DNA of 64,000 bases from contig NZ_JAGPYQ010000002.1 in the NCBI RefSeq assembly GCF_018070025.1, positions 1,736,001 through 1,800,000 of the forward strand, written 5' to 3'. The notes beneath the pieces are model-generated. The model was not told the origin of the DNA. It saw only the letters and a program-made list of their open reading frames with translations, and ran no database searches. Positions 26,563-36,146 of this stretch are shown one piece after another (the first letter of the stretch is position 1; each line of letters starts with the position of its first letter). The position numbers and the translations under genes were made by a program. Source of the stretch: Streptomyces liliiviolaceus (GTDB lineage: Bacteria; Actinomycetota; Actinomycetes; Streptomycetales; Streptomycetaceae).

Positions 26563-27579
26563 ATGCGGGGCGGACAGCGTCCGACCATCAAGACCGTGGC
26601 CGCGCGCGCCGGTGTCGGACGCACCACGGTTTCACGAGTCATCAACGGCTCGGAGCTGGTCAGCGAGAAGGCCAGGGCCGCCGTGCTCGCCGCCATCGCC
26701 GAGCTGAACTACGTGCCGAACTCGGTCGCCAGGGGCCTGGTGACGAGCCGGACGAACTCCGTGGCACTGGTGATCCCCGAGTCGGAGAGCAGGCTGGGCT
26801 CCGAGCCGTACTTCTCGGCGGTCATCCGCGGGGTCAGCACCGCTCTGGCGAAGACCCGCACCCAGCTCCAACTGGTCCTCGTCCGCGACCAGGCGGAACG
26901 GGACCAGCTCACCGAGTCGGTGGCGGAACGCCGGGTCGACGGGGTCCTGCTGGTCTCGGTGCACGAACACGACCCACTGCCGGGCCTGCTGGAGGACATG
27001 GGGCTGCCCACGGTGCTCGCCGGGCGCCGCTCCCCCGACGAGTCGCTCAGCCATGTGCACTCCGACAACGCGGGCGGAGCCGCGACGGCCGTCGGCCATC
27101 TGCTCGCGCAGGGGCGGCGGACCATCGCCACGATCAGCGGCCCCCTCGACATGGACGTGGCACGCAGCCGGCTCCAGGGGTGGCGTGAGGCCCTTGAGAA
27201 GGCGGGGCACGAAGCCACGGACCGGCTGGTGGCCTCCGGCGACTTCACCGAGGAGGGCGGCGAGGCCGCGATGCGTTCACTCCTTGAACAAGTCCCGGCG
27301 CTCGACGCCGTGTTCGTCGCCTCGGACGTGATGGCCGCGGGGGCGCTGGTGGAGTTGCGCAGGCAACGGCGCGCCGTGCCCGACGACGTGGCGGTGGTCG
27401 GCTTCGACGACTCCATCATCGCCCGGCACACCAACCCGCCGCTCACCAGTGTGCGCCAGCCGGTCGAGGAGATCGGCGAGACGATCGCGCGCCTGCTCCT
27501 GGAGGAGATCGGCAACCCCGAGGAGCCGCGCAGGCAGGTCGTGCTTCCCACGGAACTCGTCGTGCGCGAATCGTCCTGA
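26563..27579 (+). CDS. LacI-family repressor of the beta-glucoside operon (CebR-like)
   Basis: 338 aa from ATG 26563 with GAGGAGG 5 nt upstream; the in-frame GTG at 26524 has no site. HTH TIKTVAARAGVGRTTVSRVI and LacI effector domain (PDDVAVVGFDDSIIARHTNP). Divergent from the transporter operon, with twin operators between them, so auto- and operon repression relieved by the sugar is the expected logic. Confidence 0.88.
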   Translation: MRGGQRPTIKTVAARAGVGRTTVSRVINGSELVSEKARAAVLAAIAELNYVPNSVARGLVTSRTNSVALVIPESESRLGSEPYFSAVIRGVSTALAKTRTQLQLVLVRDQAERDQLTESVAERRVDGVLLVSVHEHDPLPGLLEDMGLPTVLAGRRSPDESLSHVHSDNAGGAATAVGHLLAQGRRTIATISGPLDMDVARSRLQGWREALEKAGHEATDRLVASGDFTEEGGEAAMRSLLEQVPALDAVFVASDVMAAGALVELRRQRRAVPDDVAVVGFDDSIIARHTNPPLTSVRQPVEEIGETIARLLLEEIGNPEEPRRQVVLPTELVVRESS

Positions 27580-27592
27580 GCCGGGGGTTCGT

Positions 27593-27655
27593 GCGGTGCA
27601 TGCGGTCCGTACGGACCGTGCAGTCCGTACGGTCCGTGCGGTCCGTGCAGTCCAT
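27593..27655. repeat. Seven tandem copies of a 9-bp unit
   Basis: Units at 27593, 27602, 27611, 27620, 27629, 27638 and 27647, consensus GCGGTCCGT; several include the palindromic junction CGGTCCGTACGGACCG. The array sits between the stops of the convergent LacI and epimerase genes and may fold into alternative hairpins that terminate both. It looks like a variable-number tandem repeat. Confidence 0.75.
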
Positions 27656-27687
27656 GTGCTCAACGCGAAGGACCCCCTACCGCCCGC

Positions 27688-28677
27688 TCAGCAGGTCGGC
27701 GTCGGCTTGCTCACCAGGTCGGCGTCGCGGCCGGCACGCCGGTGCCTGGCCCGCTCGACGAGAGAAACGGCGGCACTCCCCCACTCAGGATGTGCGAACG
27801 CGAACCCGGCCTCGTCCAGCCGACCCGGCACTACCCGGCGGCTCTTGAGCAGCAGTTCCGTGTCCGAGCGCAGCGCGAACGCCCCCAGCTCGGCCATCCG
27901 GCGCGTCGCCGGCAGCCCCACCGGGACACGCCACGCGGTGCGCAGCGCCCGCATGAAGTCGCGGTGCGGAAGTGGTCCGGGCGAGGCGAGGTTCACCGGT
28001 CCCTCGATGTCGTCCCGGTCGATCAGGAACTCCACCGCGCGCACGAAGTCCTCGTCATGGATCCAGGAGACGTACTGCGCGCCGCCCGCCACCGGCCCGC
28101 CCAGTCCGAGGCGCACGAGCCGCGACAGTACGTGGAAGACGCCACCCCGGTCCGGACTCATGACCATCGCCGCACGCAGGGCCACTTTGCGGGTCGCGGG
28201 TGTCGGCGCCTCGGTCTGCGCCCGCTCCCAGTTCTTCGCGATCTCGACGCTGTACGCCCAGTAGTCCGGCACCCCGGTCTCCGAACCGCCGATCACCCCG
28301 GTCGCCTCGTCGTTCGCCGCGTCGAAACTGTGGGCGTAGACCGTCGCCGTACTCATCTGCAGCCAGACGCGCGGTGGTCGTGCCGCGGCGGCGATCGCCT
28401 CGCCGACCACGCGCGCCGAGTCCACTCGGGAGTCCATCATGGCGCGCAGGTTCTCCTCGGTGTACCGGCAGGAGACGCTGCGTCCGGCCAGGTTGATGAC
28501 GACATCGCAGCCGTCGACCGCCTCGGCCCAGGGTCCGAGCGTGGTCCCGTCCCAGCGGATGTCGTGGGCCCTCGACGGGTTCCGGGTGACCACCGTGACC
28601 TCATGTCCGGCCGCGGTCAGCGCACGGTCGAGAATCGCGCCCACCTGTCCGGTTCCCCCGGGCAGCACTACCTTCAT
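27688..28677 (-). CDS. TIGR01777-family NAD(P)-binding epimerase/reductase-like protein
   Basis: 329 aa, ATG with a GGGGG-rich upstream sequence. Rossmann motif at the N-terminus (MKVVLPGGTGQVGAILDRAL; usual form GxTGxxG), Tyr in YSVEIAKNWERA, and a C-terminal DUF1731 segment (MAELGAFALRSDTELLLKSR). Annotated relatives are often called sugar epimerases or SulA-like, with unproven function. A 14-bp palindrome lies 45 bp upstream. Confidence 0.82.
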   Translation of the reverse strand: MKVVLPGGTGQVGAILDRALTAAGHEVTVVTRNPSRAHDIRWDGTTLGPWAEAVDGCDVVINLAGRSVSCRYTEENLRAMMDSRVDSARVVGEAIAAAARPPRVWLQMSTATVYAHSFDAANDEATGVIGGSETGVPDYWAYSVEIAKNWERAQTEAPTPATRKVALRAAMVMSPDRGGVFHVLSRLVRLGLGGPVAGGAQYVSWIHDEDFVRAVEFLIDRDDIEGPVNLASPGPLPHRDFMRALRTAWRVPVGLPATRRMAELGAFALRSDTELLLKSRRVVPGRLDEAGFAFAHPEWGSAAVSLVERARHRRAGRDADLVSKPTPTC

Positions 28678-28722
28678 CGAACACCCCCTCGGCTTCGTTC
28701 GACGACAGCGTATCCCGCATTT

Positions 28723-28736
28723 TTGAACATGTTCAA
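28723..28736. promoter_or_regulatory. Palindromic operator TTGAACATGTTCAA
   Basis: Perfect 14-bp AT-rich palindrome 46 bp upstream of the epimerase start, within the 307-bp gap 28678-28984. The form is typical of TetR- or MarR-type sites, but no such gene is adjacent. The rest of the gap shows only an imperfect direct repeat (ATATGCGTCAGC near 28866 and 28882). Confidence 0.55.
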
Positions 28737-28984
28737 CTAGGAGTCGGGGTGAGCTGTGGGCTTCGCGGCCCCGACCTGCCCGGTTGCTGGTTTCCTGGAC
28801 TCATGATCTGTGTGACATCGCCGCTCGGCCCAGGCGCAAGCACAGGCGCAGGCCTTCGCACCGGTATATGCGTCAGCGCCGATATGTGCGTCAGCAACGC
28901 ATCCTGCGTCGGAGCTGTACCGGACTCAGGTCGACGGCTCGGCGGGGCCCAGGTGCGTCGTTTCGGTCGCCAGGGGCGCACGTC

Positions 28985-30034
28985 ATGACAGGGCGTCAGG
29001 GCCCTGCGGCCTCCGAGCAGGTCGACGCGAGCATCGTCGGCTCCGTGCGACCGGCCCCGCCGCTCGATGCCGAACTGGCCGCCGCTCTGGCCGCCTTGGG
29101 TGACCTGTCCGGGGCCCGGCTCACCGCGGAGAACCTCGCCGTCCAGCGGGCCCGGGACACGGCGAGCAGGCCCCGGCCCACCGCGGACGAGCTGCGGGCC
29201 GACGGCCGCTTCTCCGTCGAGGAGCTGAGCGTGCCCGGTACGGAGAACCGGCCGGACGTGACGCTCGTGTACGCGCGGCCCGCCGACGCCACCGGACCGC
29301 TGCCGGTCCTGTACTACCTCCACGGCGGCGGGATGATCATGGGCAACGCATGGTCCGTGCTGCCGAGGATCCTCCGCGACTGGTCCGGCCCGCTCGGCCT
29401 GGCGGTCGTGTCCGTGGAGTACCGGCTCGCTCCGGAGACGCCCTACCCGGGACCGCTGGAGGACTGTCACGCGGGCCTCCTGTGGACCGTGGACCGGGCG
29501 GACGCGCTCGGGATCGACGCCGGGCGCGTGGTCATCGGGGGCAAGAGCGCCGGGGGCGGGCTCGCCGCGGCTCTGACGCTGCTCAACCGGGACCGGGGCG
29601 ACGGGCCGGCACCCGTCGGGCAGCTCCTGCTGTGCCCGATGCTCGACGACCGCCTCGACAGTCCCTCCGCCCACCAGTTGGCCGGCGTCGGTCTGTGGGA
29701 CAGGGCCTCGACCGCCGTCGCCTGGCAGGCCTACCTGGGAGACGGGTACGGCGCGTCCGATCTGCCGCCCTATGCCGCCCCGGCCCGCGCCACCGATCTC
29801 GGCGGACTGCCGCCGACCTACATCGACGTCGGCTCGGCGGAGACCTTCCGTGACGAGAACGTCGACTACGCCCACGGGATCTGGCGGGCCGGCGGCGACG
29901 CCGAACTGCACGTCTGGCCCGGCGCGTTCCACGGCTTCGACTCCGTCGCCCCGGCCGCGGCACTCTCCCGCGAGGCCCGCGACGCCCGAACCCGGTGGCT
30001 CGGCCGCATACTCGGACGGGCCCGCCCGCAATGA
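28985..30034 (+). CDS. Alpha/beta hydrolase, HSL-type carboxylesterase
   Basis: 349 aa from ATG 28985 (AGGGG 9 nt upstream). Oxyanion-hole motif HGGG (LYYLHGGGMIMG), nucleophile elbow GKSAGGG (Ser in G-K-S-A-G), and His in AFHGFDS near the C-terminus: the hormone-sensitive-lipase/BD-FAE layout. Cytoplasmic esterase on small acyl esters; substrate unknown. Confidence 0.85.
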   Translation: MTGRQGPAASEQVDASIVGSVRPAPPLDAELAAALAALGDLSGARLTAENLAVQRARDTASRPRPTADELRADGRFSVEELSVPGTENRPDVTLVYARPADATGPLPVLYYLHGGGMIMGNAWSVLPRILRDWSGPLGLAVVSVEYRLAPETPYPGPLEDCHAGLLWTVDRADALGIDAGRVVIGGKSAGGGLAAALTLLNRDRGDGPAPVGQLLLCPMLDDRLDSPSAHQLAGVGLWDRASTAVAWQAYLGDGYGASDLPPYAAPARATDLGGLPPTYIDVGSAETFRDENVDYAHGIWRAGGDAELHVWPGAFHGFDSVAPAAALSREARDARTRWLGRILGRARPQ

Positions 30035-30167
30035 GGCGGAGCATGCGCCCCCTCTCCGCGCAGTGTGCCGCAGCCGAAAATCGCGTGCCGCGGCACCGGT
30101 CGCGTGCGAAGATCTCCAGGCCCTAGCGGGCCCCACCCCACCGCAGTGACGATTTCCCGGAGAGCCG

Positions 30168-30968
30168 ATGCGCCACGCCCACCTCCTCTCCACCGCCGTC
30201 CTCCTGCTCTGCACCGCCTGTTCCGGCGGCGCGGGCGGTGACGGCGACACGGGAGAGAGCGCGAAGAAGGCCGCGGCCGACGCGGCGGCCGTACGCGCCG
30301 CGATCGCGAGGACGAGCGCGGCCAGCGCCCGCGTGGACGAGACGATCGAGATGCGGTCCACCGACAGCCCCAGGACGTACGTGTTCGCGATCGCCGGCGC
30401 CTTCGACCTCGGGGATGACAGGGGCCGGCTCACGGTGGACCTTGAGGACAGCGGCATGGACACCGTCGAGGAGGTCTTCGTCGGTGACACGGTCTATGTC
30501 CGGGGCTCGCGGGCTGTGGACGAGGACAAGTGGGCCGCGGCCGACCGGAGCGAGGCCCAGACCCGTTACTTCCTGCGGTCCCCGCTGAACGACCCCGAGC
30601 ATCTGCTCCGCCAGATGAAGGCGATGCGGCAGGTGTCGAACGAGGGCGAGGAGCGGGTGAACGACGCTCCGGCGGTGCACTACCGGGGCACGATCGACCA
30701 CGCCACGGCGACGCTCCGGATGACGACGAGGACCAGACAGGGTCTGGACGAGGTGCGCGAGAAACTGGGCGACGACGTGCCTGTCTACGCGGATGTGTGG
30801 GTCGACGGGAAGGGGCGCGCGGTCCAGGTCAGGCTGTCCTACTTCGGCGGTATGAAGGCCGTGACGACGATGACGCTGTCGGACTTCGGGACGCCGGTGA
30901 AGGCCGAGGCGCCGCCGGACGACGAGATCGTCCCCGTGACGGCGGGCGAGGACGTCATGCTGGCCTGA
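30168..30968 (+). CDS. Secreted lipoprotein, LppX/LprG-like
   Basis: 266 aa; GGAGAG just before ATG. Lipobox CTAC at about residue 18, then a Gly/Asp linker and one beta-rich domain of about 200 residues (VDETIEMRSTDSPRTYVFAI ... VYADVWVDGKGRAVQVRLSY), resembling actinobacterial LppX_LprAFG-like proteins that hold lipids. Not linked to neighbours by overlap. Function inferred only at family level. Confidence 0.7.
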   Translation: MRHAHLLSTAVLLLCTACSGGAGGDGDTGESAKKAAADAAAVRAAIARTSAASARVDETIEMRSTDSPRTYVFAIAGAFDLGDDRGRLTVDLEDSGMDTVEEVFVGDTVYVRGSRAVDEDKWAAADRSEAQTRYFLRSPLNDPEHLLRQMKAMRQVSNEGEERVNDAPAVHYRGTIDHATATLRMTTRTRQGLDEVREKLGDDVPVYADVWVDGKGRAVQVRLSYFGGMKAVTTMTLSDFGTPVKAEAPPDDEIVPVTAGEDVMLA

Positions 30969-31004
30969 GCGGCGGCTCGGACGCCGGTGCCCGGTCGGCG
31001 TCCG

Positions 31005-31532
31005 TCAGGTGCCGGTGACTCCGTCGACCCCCTCCCGGATGAGGTCGGCATGACCGTTGTGACGCGCGTATTCCTCGATCATGTGCACCAGGATCCAGCG
31101 CAACGAGACTCCCTGATCGCCGACGTGTTCCGCGTCCTGTTCCGACAGGCGGCCGGAGTCGTCCAGGGTCGCGTCGGCGATCAGCTCACGGCCCCGGGCG
31201 ATCTCCGCCTGCCAGACGGCGGTGACCTCGGCCAGTCCCCGGCCCGGTTCAAGGGCGAAGCCGTCGTGATTGCCCCGTCCGAAGACAGGTGGCACGTCCT
31301 GTCCCGCGAAGATGCGTTGGAACCAGTTGCGCTCCACCTCGGCCAGGTGCTGGACGAGGCCGAGCAGTGTCATCGACGACGGCGCCGCCGCTGCCCGTCG
31401 TAACTGATCGTCCTTCAGGTCCGCACACTTCAGGGCGAGCGTCGCACGGTGGAAGTCCAACCAGGCTTCCAGCATGGCGCGTTCACCGGCATGGGCGGGC
31501 GGGACGGGTCGTCCGTCCGGGGTCGTATGCAT
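31005..31532 (-). CDS. DinB/DUF664 family protein with a TTA codon
   Basis: 175 aa from ATG 31532 (GAGGG upstream). Four-helix DinB-like bundle with metal-ligand histidines visible at [17 protein letters not shown] and [15 protein letters not shown]. Often used as thiol-dependent S-transferases (for example mycothiol). Leu44 is encoded by TTA (31401-31403), within the folded core, so a bldA tRNA requirement cannot be avoided by choosing another start. Confidence 0.82.
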   Translation of the reverse strand: MHTTPDGRPVPPAHAGERAMLEAWLDFHRATLALKCADLKDDQLRRAAAAPSSMTLLGLVQHLAEVERNWFQRIFAGQDVPPVFGRGNHDGFALEPGRGLAEVTAVWQAEIARGRELIADATLDDSGRLSEQDAEHVGDQGVSLRWILVHMIEEYARHNGHADLIREGVDGVTGT

Positions 31533-31579
31533 GGGCCCACCCTCGCAGGGGCTGCCCGCGTCCCACAGCCCTGTGCCGG

Positions 31580-32365
31580 TCAGGAAACGGGTGCGAAGGC
31601 GACGATCGCCTCGACCAGGCCGGCCGGGGCTTCCAGCGGGATCAGGTGACCCGTGTGCGGGAGCACCACGAAGTCGGCTTCGGAAAGGTAGGGCAGCAGG
31701 TTGTCGCGGAGCACGTCGACGGGTTCGACCCGGTCGTTCTCTCCGGCGACGACGAGGGTGGGGACACCGATCCGGCGGGTGTGCCCGGTGATGTCCTCCG
31801 CGATCCCCCGCAGCGGCCACTCCGTGCGGGCGTCGTCGGCACTCGCACGGGAGTCGGTCACGATCCGCGACTTGATCGACGCGGGCAGCTCGGTCGCCGT
31901 CAGGACGTGGTCCCGTGCGCCGGCGACGGACTCGTCGGAGTCGTAGGCGTGGGACAGGCCCTCCCGGTACTCGGGAGTGATCTCCGCGGCGGGCCTCGCC
32001 GGACCGGGACCGACCAGGACGAGCCCGCGAAGGCCGGCGGGCCGGGTCGCCGCGATCAGTTGTGCGACCTTGCCGCCCATGGAGTGGCCGACGAGGACGA
32101 AGTCGGTGACGCCCGCGTCGGCGAGCACGGCGAGCGTGTCGTCGGCGAGCCGCCGGAGCGTGTACGGGCCGGGCAGAGCGCTTGAGCGGCTCCATCCACG
32201 GAAGTCGAGAGTGAGCAGGTCGTGCCCCACGAGGCGGTCGACGACGAGATCCCAGGTGCGGGCGGAACCACCCCAGTAGTGCAGGAACACCAGGGTCGGT
32301 CCGGTCCCGGAGCGGTGGTCGTAAACGGGCAGCGGTGTCGGCAGCGTCTGGGGTGTACGGGTCAT
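31580..32365 (-). CDS. Alpha/beta hydrolase
   Basis: 261 aa from ATG 32365 (GAGGAA about 6 nt upstream); ATG 32407 would add 14 residues. Nucleophile in GHSMGG, acid in [11 protein letters not shown], base in [12 protein letters not shown]: a complete triad of the epoxide-hydrolase/haloperoxidase-like group. Divergent from the AraC gene at 32458, a possible regulator. Confidence 0.84.
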   Translation of the reverse strand: MTRTPQTLPTPLPVYDHRSGTGPTLVFLHYWGGSARTWDLVVDRLVGHDLLTLDFRGWSRSSALPGPYTLRRLADDTLAVLADAGVTDFVLVGHSMGGKVAQLIAATRPAGLRGLVLVGPGPARPAAEITPEYREGLSHAYDSDESVAGARDHVLTATELPASIKSRIVTDSRASADDARTEWPLRGIAEDITGHTRRIGVPTLVVAGENDRVEPVDVLRDNLLPYLSEADFVVLPHTGHLIPLEAPAGLVEAIVAFAPVS

Positions 32366-32457
32366 CGCGACTTCCTCGATCAGTGTGCTGAGCTCTTCTT
32401 CCTGCATCGATTGAAGCTCCGTGGCCGCTCCAGGACATCGGCACGACCGGTCGTCCC

Positions 32458-33315
32458 ATGGTGGAAACTGGACACGTGCGTGTGATCCGGCAGATGACCT
32501 ATCAGCCCATCGGGGGCGACGGCGGCGCCGTCGAGACGATGACGGTCGACCGCCTGCGCGAGCTCAACGACGGCGGCACACAACGCGCCGACTTCCATGT
32601 CCTGGCTCTCGTCGACGCCGGGCGGGGAGCCGTCACGGTCGACTTCCTGCGGCATCCGCTCGGGGAGCGGTCCGCGGTGTGGGTCGCTCCCGGCGCGGTG
32701 CACCGATGGGACGACATCGCGGATGTGGCAGGGCACGTCGTGCTGTTCACGCCGACCGCGCCGGTCACCCGTGCCACGCGCGAACTCGTCGCGTCCGCGG
32801 ACCGGGTCGCGCGGTGGCGCGTTCCCGACGCCGACTGGCCGTTCGTCGACGCCGCGCGGAGACATCTCCTCCTCGAAGCGTCCGCCCCGCCCGAAGACAG
32901 GGCGACCGAACTGCCCGAGATCCTGCTCTCCGCGCTCGTCGCCCGGCTGCGGCCGCCGCACGGTGGGACGGGGGCGACGAATCCGACGTTCCGGCTGTTC
33001 AGGTCCGGCGTCGAAGCTCACTTCCGGGAGCATCACGACGCCGCGTACTACGCCCGGGCGCTGGGCTACGCGCCCCGCACGCTTTCGAGGGCGGTGCAGC
33101 AGGCCACCGGTCGCACCGCGAAGGCGTACATCGTCGACCGGATCGTCCTGGAGGCCCGGCGGCTCCTCGCCCACGACCGGCTCACGTCGGCCGGTTGTGC
33201 GCGCGCACTCGGCTTCCCCGACGCGTCCAACTTCTCGGTGTTCTTCCTCAACGCGACGGGTGTCCGCCCGGGTGCGTGGCAGGCGATGACCGCCATCGAC
33301 CGATCGAGCACCTGA
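32458..33315 (+). CDS. AraC-family transcriptional regulator
   Basis: 285 aa. N-terminal cupin-like sensing half (about 1-150) and C-terminal double HTH ([40 protein letters not shown]). The ATG start lacks a strong ribosome site; a GTG at 32476 is an alternative. It is divergent from the alpha/beta hydrolase (92-bp gap) and 97 bp upstream of glpF, so either could be its target. Confidence 0.83.
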   Translation: MVETGHVRVIRQMTYQPIGGDGGAVETMTVDRLRELNDGGTQRADFHVLALVDAGRGAVTVDFLRHPLGERSAVWVAPGAVHRWDDIADVAGHVVLFTPTAPVTRATRELVASADRVARWRVPDADWPFVDAARRHLLLEASAPPEDRATELPEILLSALVARLRPPHGGTGATNPTFRLFRSGVEAHFREHHDAAYYARALGYAPRTLSRAVQQATGRTAKAYIVDRIVLEARRLLAHDRLTSAGCARALGFPDASNFSVFFLNATGVRPGAWQAMTAIDRSST

Positions 33316-33412
33316 AATGCCCTGATATGCACTTTCCGGTGAACCGTCCTAGCCTGACGGATATCGCTCGGGGCGGTCGACGGCCGGTACAGCCGGCGGA
33401 GGGTGAGCTTCC

Positions 33413-34258
33413 ATGGCTGAGCGACGTATACGGTCCGGTCTGGTCGGCGAGTTGTCGGCCGAGTTCGCGGGCACCCTGATCCTCATCCTCTTCGGATGCG
33501 GTGTGGTGGCCCAGGTGTCCGCGGGAGGCGCTCTCACCGATCCCGCCGGTGGCCTGGGTGACCACGACAGCATCGCCTGGGCATGGGGCCTGGGTGTCAC
33601 CCTGGGCGTCTATGTGGCGGCGAGGCTGAGCGGCGCCCACCTCAATCCCGCGGTGACCGTCGCACTCGCGGCGTTCAAGGGCTTCCCGTGGCGCAAGGTG
33701 GCTCCCTACGCGCTGGCCCAGACGGCCGGCGCCTTCGTGGCCGCGCTCCTCGTCCGCTGGAACTACAGCGAGGCGCTGGCGAAGGCCGACCCCGGACACA
33801 CCATCAAGACGCAAGGCGTGTTCTCGACGCTGCCCGGCAACGGCAACCCCGCCCTCCCCGTCCACGAGTGGGGCGCGTTCCGTGACCAGGTCATCGGCAC
33901 CGCCATCCTGCTGCTGCTGATCATGGCCATCACGGACATGCTGAACACACCGCCGGGCGCGAACCTGGGCCCGTTCGTCATCGGCCTGGTCGTCGTCGCG
34001 ATCGGTATGGCCTGGGGGACGAACGCGGGGTACGCCATCAACCCGGCCCGTGACTTCGGACCGCGGCTGGCCAGCTTCTTCACCGGATACGGCGGAGCGT
34101 GGCGGGATCAGTACGGGAACCTGTACTTCTGGGTGCCGATCATCGGCCCGCTGGTCGGCGGCCTGCTCGGCGCCGGTCTGTACAAGGTCTTCATCAGCCG
34201 CTTCCTGCCGTCCGCGGAACCCGAGCCGCCGGGACGCGTCCCGGCATCCAAGGACTGA
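33413..34258 (+). CDS. glpF: Glycerol facilitator (MIP/aquaglyceroporin)
   Basis: 281 aa, ATG with GGAGGG upstream. Six predicted helices with the two pore motifs NPA at 78-80 (GAHLNPAVTVAL) and 210-212 (YAINPARDFG); Asp after the second NPAR is the glycerol-channel signature. Passive glycerol entry, trapped by the kinase 27 bp downstream. Confidence 0.92.
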   Translation: MAERRIRSGLVGELSAEFAGTLILILFGCGVVAQVSAGGALTDPAGGLGDHDSIAWAWGLGVTLGVYVAARLSGAHLNPAVTVALAAFKGFPWRKVAPYALAQTAGAFVAALLVRWNYSEALAKADPGHTIKTQGVFSTLPGNGNPALPVHEWGAFRDQVIGTAILLLLIMAITDMLNTPPGANLGPFVIGLVVVAIGMAWGTNAGYAINPARDFGPRLASFFTGYGGAWRDQYGNLYFWVPIIGPLVGGLLGAGLYKVFISRFLPSAEPEPPGRVPASKD

Positions 34259-34285
34259 CCCGACCGGCCGGAGAGGCGGAAACCC

Positions 34286-35803
34286 ATGGCGGACTTCATC
34301 GGCGCGGTGGACCAGGGAACCACCAGCACCCGATTCATGATCTTCGACCACAGCGGCAACGAGGTGGCGAAGCACCAACTGGAGCACGAACAGATCCTGC
34401 CGCGGTCGGGCTGGGTGGAGCACGACCCGGTGGAGATCTGGGAGCGCACCAACTCGGTGATCCAGAACGCCCTGCGCCACGGCGGCCTGTCGGGGACCGA
34501 CCTGGCCGCGATCGGCATCACCAACCAGCGCGAGACCACGGTGGTCTGGGATCCGCGCAACGGCCGCCCGTACTACAACGCCATCGTGTGGCAGGACACC
34601 CGCACCGACAAGATCGCGGCGGCCCTGGAACGCTCGGGGCAGGGCGACGTCATCCGCCGCAAGGCCGGGCTGCCGCCGGCCACGTACTTCTCCGGGGGCA
34701 AGATCCAGTGGATCCTGGAGAACGTCGACGGCGTACGCGAGGCGGCGGAGCAGGGCCATGCCCTGTTCGGCAACACCGACGCGTGGGTCCTGTGGAACCT
34801 CACCGGCGGGCCCGACGGCGGTATCCACGCCACCGACGTGACCAACGCCAGCCGCACCATGCTGATGAACCTGGAGACCCTCGACTGGGACGACGAACTG
34901 CTGGGCTTCTTCGGCGTCCCGCGGGCCATGCTGCCGGCCATCAAGCCCTCGTCGCACCCGGAGGCGTACGGCGTCACCCGCGCCTCCCGGCCGCTGCGCG
35001 CGGCCGTTCCCATCGGGGGCGTCCTCGGCGACCAGCAGGCGGCGACCGTCGGACAGGTCTGCTTCGCGCCGGGCGAGGCGAAGAACACCTACGGCACGGG
35101 CAACTTCCTGGTGCTCAACACCGGCACGGAGCTGGTCCGCTCCGAGCACGGGCTGCTGACCACCGTCGCGTACAGGTTCGGTGACGAGCCGGTGGTCTAC
35201 GCGCTCGAAGGCTCCATCGCGGTGACCGGCTCCGCGGTGCAGTGGCTGCGCGACCAGATGAAGATCATCAAGACCGCCGCCGACAGCGAGGAGCTGGCCC
35301 GCAGCGTCGAGGACAACGGCGGGATGTACTTCGTGCCCGCCTTCTCCGGGCTATTCGCGCCCTACTGGCGCTCCGACGCGCGCGGGGCGATCGTCGGTCT
35401 CGCCCGGTACAACGACAACGCGCACCTGGCGCGGGCGACGCTGGAGGCCATCTGCTACCAGAGCCGGGACGTCGTGGATGCCATGGAACAGGACTCCGGG
35501 GTCCACCTCGACGTGCTCAAGGTCGACGGCGGGGTCACCGCCAACGACCTCTGCATGCAGATCCAGGCCGACATCCTGGGCGTGCCCGTGAGCCGTCCCG
35601 TCGTCGCCGAGACGACCGCGCTGGGCGCCGCGTACGCGGCGGGTCTTGCCACCGGATTCTGGCGGGACACCGACGAACTGCGCACCCACTGGAACGAGTC
35701 GAAGCGCTGGGAGCCGCAGTGGTCCGACGACCGGCGCGCGGAGGGCTACGACGGGTGGAAGAGGGCCGTGGAACGCACCCTCGACTGGGTACGCGTCCCC
35801 TGA
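34286..35803 (+). CDS. glpK: Glycerol kinase
   Basis: 505 aa, usual length. FGGY-family signatures [39 protein letters not shown], and [20 protein letters not shown]. Phosphorylates glycerol to glycerol-3-phosphate. Co-transcribed with glpF. No glpD or IclR-type gylR gene lies nearby, so this is probably a second glycerol set or needs a remote dehydrogenase. Confidence 0.95.
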   Translation: MADFIGAVDQGTTSTRFMIFDHSGNEVAKHQLEHEQILPRSGWVEHDPVEIWERTNSVIQNALRHGGLSGTDLAAIGITNQRETTVVWDPRNGRPYYNAIVWQDTRTDKIAAALERSGQGDVIRRKAGLPPATYFSGGKIQWILENVDGVREAAEQGHALFGNTDAWVLWNLTGGPDGGIHATDVTNASRTMLMNLETLDWDDELLGFFGVPRAMLPAIKPSSHPEAYGVTRASRPLRAAVPIGGVLGDQQAATVGQVCFAPGEAKNTYGTGNFLVLNTGTELVRSEHGLLTTVAYRFGDEPVVYALEGSIAVTGSAVQWLRDQMKIIKTAADSEELARSVEDNGGMYFVPAFSGLFAPYWRSDARGAIVGLARYNDNAHLARATLEAICYQSRDVVDAMEQDSGVHLDVLKVDGGVTANDLCMQIQADILGVPVSRPVVAETTALGAAYAAGLATGFWRDTDELRTHWNESKRWEPQWSDDRRAEGYDGWKRAVERTLDWVRVP

Positions 35804-35817
35804 CGGCACACATGCGC

Positions 35818-35853
35818 GGAGCGCGGCACCGGCTGTGTCCGGTGCCCCGCTCC
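35818..35853 (+). terminator. Hairpin terminator after glpK
   Basis: GGAGCG-C-GGCACCGG, loop CTGTGT, CCGGTGCC-C-CGCTCC: a 14-bp stem with one symmetric C-C mismatch, 14 nt after the glpK stop. The rest of the 343-bp gap to the SARP gene shows no gene; TTGACA at 35871 lacks a matching -10. Confidence 0.75.
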
Positions 35854-36146
35854 GCCGCCGCTGACCCCCGTTGACAGCGGCGACGGGCGAAGCCCCACAA
35901 CAGGTTCCGTGCCGAACCTGCGGCTGATCCGGTTGACCGTCCCGGCGCGAAGGGGGGTCCGATCGCCGGGCCGGCCAACCGGCTGTTCGAAGACTGCAAG
36001 AGGAACCTTGTGAAAACCTTGCCGGGCTCGGGCGAACCTAGATCACGGGGCGTACCGGAACCATCACCATGACGGCACCACCGGCCTCCCATGTGTGGAA
36101 TCCTGGGCAAGATCGGGGGAGTTCGTGAACGACAGAGCGGCCGATC

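Noticed and set aside
27593..27655. CRISPR array
   Set aside because: Units are 9 bp and contiguous with no spacers; no cas genes are present.
35871..35900. Promoter from TTGACA at 35871 for the SARP gene
   Set aside because: No acceptable -10 hexamer at 16-19 bp; the nearest AC-rich sequence is poor.
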